The notes under the pieces are model-generated. The model had not been told where the DNA came from. It made no database searches and worked only from the letters and a program-made list of their open reading frames with translations. Of a DNA stretch of 64,000 bases, positions 58,755-64,000 are shown piece by piece. The DNA is taken from NCBI RefSeq assembly GCF_018760785.1, contig NZ_JAHHZO010000004.1:248001-312000 (forward strand). Reading direction: 5' to 3'. Source of the DNA: Rhizobium sp. CSW-27 (GTDB taxonomy: Bacteria > Pseudomonadota > Alphaproteobacteria > Rhizobiales > Rhizobiaceae). The first letter of the stretch is position 1, and each line of letters opens with the position of its first letter. The position numbers were made by a program, and so were the translations under genes.

Positions 58755-58865
58755 TCAGGCCAGATCGACCTGAATGAATCGACCGTCGAATGTGCCGGAA
58801 AGAACCTGGGCACGGGTCGTCATATATCCGCCGGCGAGGCACATAGTGGCGATAAAATCGGTCAT
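58755..58865 (-). CDS. 36-aa small ORF
   Basis: ATG 58865 is preceded by AAGGAGGCATGTC, close to the ideal ribosome site. Encodes MTDFIATMCLAGGYMTTRAQ then VLSGTFDGRFIQVDLA, ending with TGA. Too short for usual gene finding but with a better ribosome site than most genes in this window. No family recognised. Confidence 0.5.
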   Translation of the reverse strand: MTDFIATMCLAGGYMTTRAQVLSGTFDGRFIQVDLA

Positions 58866-59015
58866 GACATGCCTCCTTTCCTTGAGAATTGCGGACACAG
58901 GGAACCTGACACAGGCTCATCGACTCGACAAGACTGCAATCTGCAGTGTGCAGAAAAATGGTCTTCCTTGTTGCCGACGCGCCACAGTGACGCAGGCCGC
59001 GACGCGCGCGGCCGC
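58866..59015. other. Intergenic region between the 36-aa ORF and murI
   Basis: 150 bp; nothing that I can name is visible apart from the ribosome site of the 36-aa ORF. Confidence 0.4.
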
Positions 59016-59828
59016 TCAGGGCATGCGCAGGCCGAATCCCTGCATCAGCCGACGGGTGGGGAAATCAGGATCATTCGAGGTGAAGACGGCGAAATCGGCA
59101 TTGCCGGGCTGGCTCCCGCCCTCGGCCGGCGGCACAAGCCGGCGTGCCTGCCGGGCGATTGCCTCGGCGGGATCGAGCCAGTCCACCGGCCAGGGGGCAA
59201 GCCGGCGGAACATATTGGCCATGAAGGGATAGTGCGTGCAGGCCAGCACCACGATATCCGTGCGCGCACCGTCCCTTTCCACGAAACAGGGCGCGATTTC
59301 CGCCCGCACGGCGACATCGTCGAGGCTCTCGCCGCGGATATAGGCCTCCGCCATGCGCGCCAGGTTCTCCGAACCGACCAGCCGGACATGGCATTGGGAG
59401 GCGAAGGACTGGATGAGATCGCGGGTATAGGCGCGTCTGACGGTGCCGGGCGTGGCCAGCACCGAGACGAGGCCGGACCGGGTGCGCTCCGCCGCCGGCT
59501 TGATCGCCGGCACCGTGCCGACGAAGGTCATGTCGGGAAAGGCTGCCCTCAGATCGGCCCCTGCCAGCGTGAAGGCGGTGTTGCAGGCAATGATGCAAAG
59601 CTGCGGGCTGTAGCGGGTGAGGAGATCGGCGAACAGCGCAAGGATGCGGGCCTTCAAGCCCTCCTCCTCCCAGCCGCCATAGGGAAAGCCGGCATCATCG
59701 GCCACGTAGATGAAGCCGCGTTCCGGCATCAGAACCCGCGCCTCGCGCAGGACGGTCAGACCACCGATGCCGGAATCGAAGACGAGAACCGGTTTCAGCT
59801 CATGCCCCGCCGTTGTCGCCACCTTCAT
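59016..59828 (-). CDS. murI: Glutamate racemase
   Basis: 270 aa from ATG 59828; a GTG at 59840 with GAGGGAA upstream is an alternative. Both catalytic cysteines are present in [10 protein letters not shown] and LACTHYPFM, with the N-terminal [15 protein letters not shown]. It makes D-glutamate for peptidoglycan. Overlaps the end of trmJ by 29 bases. Confidence 0.95.
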   Translation of the reverse strand: MKVATTAGHELKPVLVFDSGIGGLTVLREARVLMPERGFIYVADDAGFPYGGWEEEGLKARILALFADLLTRYSPQLCIIACNTAFTLAGADLRAAFPDMTFVGTVPAIKPAAERTRSGLVSVLATPGTVRRAYTRDLIQSFASQCHVRLVGSENLARMAEAYIRGESLDDVAVRAEIAPCFVERDGARTDIVVLACTHYPFMANMFRRLAPWPVDWLDPAEAIARQARRLVPPAEGGSQPGNADFAVFTSNDPDFPTRRLMQGFGLRMP

Positions 59829-60642
59829 CGTCCCCGTCACTTCCCTCGCCGCCCGTCTTCGGCTTCTGTCCCTTCGGCCAGCGGCGCTGGAAACCGTCGA
59901 GCGAGGCGATCACGCCGCGCAGCACGCTGATTTCCGGCTCCGTGAAGCCCGGCCGGGACAAGACGGCGCGAAGATTGTCGATCATCTTCGGCACTTTTGT
60001 GGGCGGATGGAAATAATTGCGCGAATCGAGCGCTTCCTCGATCTGCTCGAAGAAACCGAACAGCTGCTCCTTGGTGGCCGGCCGCTGGTCCACCGCCTGG
60101 AAGGGCGTCGCGGCAAGATCCTCCATGCCGCTCTTCATCCATTCATAGGACATCAGCAGCACGGCCTGGGCGATGTTGAGCGAGGCGAAGGCCGGGTTGA
60201 CCGGGAAGGTGACGATCTCGTCGGCCAGCGCCACTTCCTCATTGGTCAGTCCCCAGCGCTCGCGACCAAACAGGATGCCGGTCTTTTCTCCGGCGACGAA
60301 GCGCCGGCGCAGCGTCGCCGCCGCCGTCACAGGCGCGCGCACCTCCTTGAAGCCGTCGCGCTGGCGGGCCGTGGTGGCATAGACGAAGTTGAGATCGGCA
60401 ACCGCCTCCTCCAGCGTCGCGAAGACCTTCGTCGCCTCGATGACGTGATCGGCCTTGGCGGCAGCGGCCTGCGCCTTCTCGCTCGGCCAGCCGTCGCGCG
60501 GATTGACGAGGCGCAGTTCGGAAAGGCCGAAATTCGCCATGGCGCGGGCCACCATGCCGATGTTTTCGCCAAGCTGCGGCTCGACGAGAATGATCGCCGG
60601 GCCTTCCGTCAAGAGTTCGCGCTCGCTGTTGGTTCCTGCCAT
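59800..60642 (-). CDS. trmJ: tRNA (cytidine/uridine-2'-O-)-methyltransferase TrmJ
   Basis: 280 aa from ATG 60642. SPOUT-family: [24 protein letters not shown] at the start, [11 protein letters not shown], and the knot region [19 protein letters not shown] and [18 protein letters not shown]-terminal acidic tail is specific to rhizobia. It methylates position 32 of several tRNAs. An operon with murI is likely. Confidence 0.93.
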   Translation of the reverse strand: MAGTNSERELLTEGPAIILVEPQLGENIGMVARAMANFGLSELRLVNPRDGWPSEKAQAAAAKADHVIEATKVFATLEEAVADLNFVYATTARQRDGFKEVRAPVTAAATLRRRFVAGEKTGILFGRERWGLTNEEVALADEIVTFPVNPAFASLNIAQAVLLMSYEWMKSGMEDLAATPFQAVDQRPATKEQLFGFFEQIEEALDSRNYFHPPTKVPKMIDNLRAVLSRPGFTEPEISVLRGVIASLDGFQRRWPKGQKPKTGGEGSDGDDEGGDNGGA

Positions 60643-60707
60643 GATGATCCCGTCCAATACTTGTCGCGCGGCAATATCGCCCCCGGCTTCCCCGCGCAAG
60701 TCCGGCC

Positions 60708-62705
60708 TCAGGCCGCGCGACGGGGCGGGGCCAGGCGGGCGAGCAGAATGCCGATCATGTCCAGCCCCTGCCGGGCGCCCAGATGATGGGTGGGCAGGTG
60801 ATCGAGGTTCTGGCGACGCGCCTTCGAGGCCCGGTAGAAGGGTTCGCCGGCAAGGCTGCGCGCGGTGGCAACCTTCTCCAGCAGGGTCGGGACCGCCTGC
60901 CCCTCCTCCGGCGGCATCGCATGCTGCGGCAGGGCCTGACCGCGGGCGAACATGCGCGCCCAGTAGGTGCAGCCGAGGAAGACGGCAAGCGTCTGGCGCA
61001 CATGGCCGGGCTTGGTGACGATCGACCATGAGGTGCCGATCGGCCGTGCCGCCTGGGCCAGATCACGATAGGCGAGATCCAGCTGGCGGGAACGCTCCAT
61101 CAGGTCATTGCCGGACGCACCGGCACGCGCTGCCTCCAGAAGCTGGGCCAGCGCATCGTACCAGCGGTCCAGCGCTCCTTCCAGCGTCTCGCGGGTGCGC
61201 GCCGGAAACACCACGAAGGCAACGGCGGTGCCCGCCACCGCGCCGATCAGCGTCTCCTCCACGCGCAGGATCAGCAGTTCGGTCGTCAGCGAACCGATCA
61301 GGCCATAGACAACGCAGATGACGATGGACACGAAGAAGGTCATCACCGCATAGGAGGCCTGCAGCGCATAGAAGGCGCAGAAGATCGCGATTGCGGCAGC
61401 CACCACGCTTGCCACCATGTTGCCCTGGATCAGCGAGGCAAGACAGAGGCCGGCCGCGATGCCGAGCATGGTGCCGACGGAGCGCTGCAGGGCGCGGATG
61501 GCGGTGTCGCCGCGCGACTTTGTGTTGGTGAACACCAGGAAGGCCGTCAGCACCGCCCAGAACCAGCGCTCGCGCGACAGCATGAAGCCGAAGACCATGG
61601 CGATGCCGGAGGCGATGGTGATCTGCAGCGCGGCACGCACCACCGGGTTCTTCAGCGAAAAATCCGCGCGGGCGACAGACCGGTCTGGCGCAGGCGGCGC
61701 CAGCCGGCGGAATTGGTCACGCATGCCCTCCTCGATCACGCGGGCAAAGCGGCTGCGAATGCGATGCAGCAGGGTGAAGGCATTGATCGTTTCGCGAAGG
61801 TGCTTGTCGGGCGTGTCGTCGCGCAGTTCGAGCCAGTGATCGACCGCCTCGTCCTTGCCCTCCAGTACCGCATGCACCAGACCGAACGGGGCGGTGTTGT
61901 AGACGCTGAGCACAACGGCGCTTTCGGTGCCCAGATGCAGGTCGAAGATGACTGCCGCCACATCCATGACGGCCGCATCGCTTTCATCGAGCATGCCGTC
62001 CGCATTGCGCGGCAGCAGCCCCTCGGCCATCAGCGAGACTTCCTTCAGCCGCTCCTGCAATTGCATCAATTCCGCACGGTCCTCGTCCGTCGTCACATGC
62101 TCGCGGGCCAGAAGCGCCAGCCGCACGAGGATGTCGTTGGCGCGGCCCTGCATGGCAATCATCGCCTCCAGCAGGTCGCGGCCGCGATTGTCGGGCAGCA
62201 GGAAACTGCGCACGCCATGCGACACCAGCACCGCGACCAGCAGCGCAAGCGCCGCCCCCGGCAGTTGATGGTAATCCGGGTTCAGATAGGCACTGATGAA
62301 ATAGGAGGTGAAGGCAAACATGCCGACGGCAAAGCCGCGCGGCCCATAAACGCGCGCCAGGCTGGCCAGGAAGACGATCAGCAGGAAGGTGATGTCGGAG
62401 AGGTAGCGATGTTCCTCAAGTGCAATCGCACTCGACATGCTGGCAAGCGCGGCAAACGCGCCCAGCGCGCGGGTCAGCAGCTGGCCGCGCGGCGTCGTAT
62501 CGCGCACGGCAACGCCGCCTTCGATCGACAGGATGATCGCCAGCCCGAAGGCAATCGGCGCAAGCGCCAGAAGATGCAGATGCACCAGCACCAGCAGGCC
62601 GACGGAAATGGCGATCGACAGTGTGACGCGCGCACCCATCCGGGCGCGTGACAGCGCCGGATCTACGGAATGTATCCAGTCGATGAGATTTGGTTTGGCT
62701 GCCAT
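60708..62705 (-). CDS. FUSC family transporter
   Basis: 665 aa from ATG 62705. Two membrane blocks: residues about 25-170 (VTLSIAISVGLLVLVHLHLL and following) and about 370-510 (ALQITIASGIAMVFGFMLSR, VASVVAAAIAIFCAFYALQA), separated by a cytoplasmic helical part. This is the FUSC/AaeB/YccS layout for aromatic-acid or related export. Substrate unknown. Confidence 0.88.
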   Translation of the reverse strand: MAAKPNLIDWIHSVDPALSRARMGARVTLSIAISVGLLVLVHLHLLALAPIAFGLAIILSIEGGVAVRDTTPRGQLLTRALGAFAALASMSSAIALEEHRYLSDITFLLIVFLASLARVYGPRGFAVGMFAFTSYFISAYLNPDYHQLPGAALALLVAVLVSHGVRSFLLPDNRGRDLLEAMIAMQGRANDILVRLALLAREHVTTDEDRAELMQLQERLKEVSLMAEGLLPRNADGMLDESDAAVMDVAAVIFDLHLGTESAVVLSVYNTAPFGLVHAVLEGKDEAVDHWLELRDDTPDKHLRETINAFTLLHRIRSRFARVIEEGMRDQFRRLAPPAPDRSVARADFSLKNPVVRAALQITIASGIAMVFGFMLSRERWFWAVLTAFLVFTNTKSRGDTAIRALQRSVGTMLGIAAGLCLASLIQGNMVASVVAAAIAIFCAFYALQASYAVMTFFVSIVICVVYGLIGSLTTELLILRVEETLIGAVAGTAVAFVVFPARTRETLEGALDRWYDALAQLLEAARAGASGNDLMERSRQLDLAYRDLAQAARPIGTSWSIVTKPGHVRQTLAVFLGCTYWARMFARGQALPQHAMPPEEGQAVPTLLEKVATARSLAGEPFYRASKARRQNLDHLPTHHLGARQGLDMIGILLARLAPPRRAA

Positions 62706-62773
62706 GGGAACGCCCTGATTGCGTCTGCTTCACGAGGAACGGCCCCGCGACGCGGCGAAACCGTCTGGCGCCC

Positions 62774-63304
62774 TTACTGGCCCTTGGCGATGTCCTGCAT
62801 TTCCGCCAGCACGGAATCGCGTTCGCCCTCGCTCACCCGGTGGATGTCGTCGATCACCGGCCTGCCGCCTTCGGTGACGATGTCGAAATCCACTTCGTTG
62901 ACGGAATCCTTGATGTCGGCCTGGTCGATGCAGGTCCACAACTTGAACGTGACCTTGACCGGCGTCACCGCGCCGTTCGGCTGACCGGCGGCAATGGTGA
63001 TGTTCTGCAGCGGGCAACCGTCCTGGGAATCCGTCACCACGTCATAGCCGAAGGGGTCGCCCGGCTGGTTGTTTTCCGTTTCGTAGGCGGGGTGCTTGGC
63101 GGCTTCCTTGTAGGCGGCCTGGAAGCGCTTGCTGAACAGCTTCGCCAGCGGCTCCGGGTCGAAAATGTATTTCCAGTCCGCATCGACGCTTTCCCAGTTG
63201 GCCTTCGTCATGTCCATCACCTGGCGCACCGGATCGGTGGCGTCGGCGGCGCTGGCAAAGGTGGAAAAGCAAGCGAAAAGCAAGGCGAGCGGCACGGTCC
63301 GCAT
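62774..63304 (-). CDS. Secreted protein of unknown function (DUF3828-like)
   Basis: 176 aa from ATG 63304. Signal peptide RTVPLALLFACFSTFASAAD, then a helical part (KANWESVDADWKYIFDPEPL) and a beta part (VKVTFKLWTCIDQADIKDSV, VNEVDFDIVTEGGRPVIDDI). The two later Cys may form a disulfide. Layout resembles DUF3828 periplasmic proteins; role unknown. Confidence 0.75.
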   Translation of the reverse strand: MRTVPLALLFACFSTFASAADATDPVRQVMDMTKANWESVDADWKYIFDPEPLAKLFSKRFQAAYKEAAKHPAYETENNQPGDPFGYDVVTDSQDGCPLQNITIAAGQPNGAVTPVKVTFKLWTCIDQADIKDSVNEVDFDIVTEGGRPVIDDIHRVSEGERDSVLAEMQDIAKGQ

Positions 63305-63388
63305 GGCGGCAATAATCCTTGTCTGGCAACGTTGCGGGAGATTATCCCCCTCAATCGATTTGGCAATGGCAATTGTTCTGGCGGCGCT

Positions 63389-63416
63389 TTGCGTTCCGGC
63401 TCCGCGGTGCTATAGC
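63389..63416 (+). promoter_or_regulatory. Promoter of icd
   Basis: -35 TTGCGT (63389-63394), 16-nt spacer, -10 TATAGC (63411-63416). The leader holds a small hairpin CGGGGC-GGCAA-GCCCCG (63442-63458). Confidence 0.55.
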
Positions 63417-63478
63417 GCACGAGACTTCTGTCCACCTAAGCCGGGGCGGCAAGCCCCGTTCATCGAAGAGGCTGATAC

Positions 63479-64000
63479 ATGAACAAGATCAAGGTTGCCA
63501 ACCCGGTCGTCGATCTCGACGGCGACGAGATGACCCGCATCATCTGGCAGTTCATCAAGGAAAAGCTGATCCTGCCCTACCTTGATCTTCAGATCGAATA
63601 CTACGACCTCTCGGTGGAAAACCGCGACGCCACCAATGACCAGGTGACCGTCGATGCAGCGCACGCCATCAAGAAGCACGGCGTCGGCATCAAGTGCGCG
63701 ACGATCACGCCGGACGAAGCCCGCGTCAAGGAATTCAACCTCAAGGAAATGTGGAAGAGCCCGAACGGCACGATCCGCAACATCCTCGGCGGCGTCATCT
63801 TCCGCGAGCCGATCATCTGCAAGAACGTGCCGCGCCTGGTTCCCGGCTGGACCAAGCCGATCGTTGTCGGCCGTCACGCCTTCGGCGACCAGTACAAGGC
63901 AACCGACTTCAAGTTCCCGGGCAAGGGCAAGCTGACCATCAAGTTCGTCGGCGAAGACGGCGAAGTGATCGAAAAGGAAGTCTACAACGCACCGGGCGCC
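63479..64000 (+). CDS. icd: NADP-dependent isocitrate dehydrogenase, 5' part
   Basis: ATG at 63479 (TACATG after GAAGAGG); 174 codons to the window edge. Starts [20 protein letters not shown] and carries [18 protein letters not shown] and [12 protein letters not shown] as well as [16 protein letters not shown], all conserved in eukaryote-type homodimeric NADP-ICDH of alphaproteobacteria. TCA cycle enzyme; the remaining part is outside the window. Confidence 0.96.
   Translation, partial: MNKIKVANPVVDLDGDEMTRIIWQFIKEKLILPYLDLQIEYYDLSVENRDATNDQVTVDAAHAIKKHGVGIKCATITPDEARVKEFNLKEMWKSPNGTIRNILGGVIFREPIICKNVPRLVPGWTKPIVVGRHAFGDQYKATDFKFPGKGKLTIKFVGEDGEVIEKEVYNAPGA

Noticed and set aside
58323..59930. 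535-codon plus frame opposite murI and the small ORFs
   Set aside because: Runs across several real minus-strand genes and has no domain.

Overview
The window is a GC-rich alphaproteobacterial chromosome segment, most likely from the Rhizobiaceae (Agrobacterium/Rhizobium/Shinella-like). The evidence is the core gene content and its order (NDUFS4-type complex I protein, recJ, hom, phaC, sfsA, map, radC, sthA, rpsD, murI, trmJ, icd), the DUF1127 and two-domain cold-shock proteins, and a tailed prophage of the type common in this family. I cannot name the species.

Bases 1 to about 35,060 are one prophage, cut by the left window edge and bounded on the right by a tyrosine integrase abutting the 3' end of tRNA-Arg(TCT). 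Read leftward from the middle, the minus strand carries DNA modification and replication genes (CII-like protein, GapR-like protein, ParB/MT-A70 fusion, zinc ribbon, C5 methyltransferase, winged-helix replication protein with iteron-like repeats inside the gene, NusG paralog). The late operon follows: HNH nuclease, TerS, TerL, portal, protease, capsid, head-tail connectors, tail tube, two chaperones, tape measure, NlpC/P60 and the large tail-tip protein that runs out of the window. Most genes overlap by 1 or 4 bases (TGATG or ATGA). No holin or endolysin cassette is visible.

The immunity region lies at 27.6-29.1 kb. A S24-type repressor (+) and a Cro-like protein (-) diverge from a promoter pair, and a further rightward promoter lies at 29.03 kb. 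Four 17-bp operator-like palindromes of the form GGGTA(N7)TACCC sit on these promoters, and both divergent transcripts are predicted to be leaderless. The repressor has Cys where S24 repressors have the catalytic Ser. The rightward early operon (29.19-34.999 kb) encodes an Acb2-like small protein, small membrane peptides, a DnaN-type sliding clamp, an HNH nuclease and the integrase. Inside it, on the opposite strand, is a two-gene insert: a 46-aa proline-rich peptide and a SLATT-like two-helix membrane protein. This insert is flanked by two copies of a roughly 55-nt structured repeat. A third copy lies just upstream, and the outer stem shows compensatory changes between copies.

Bases 35,061-64,000 are ordinary chromosome. 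They hold five tRNA genes (Arg at the boundary, Pro, and three near-identical Glu genes, each with its own promoter), respiratory and stress proteins, recJ, homoserine dehydrogenase, an alanine-type aminotransferase, PHA synthase, SfsA, methionine aminopeptidase, RadC, soluble transhydrogenase, S4, TerC, peptidase T, an esterase, a HerA-like ATPase, a LysE exporter, GNAT, DUF1127, glutamate racemase, TrmJ, a FUSC transporter, a secreted protein and the start of isocitrate dehydrogenase. The most unexplained material is in the prophage early region (28.9-31.4 kb).
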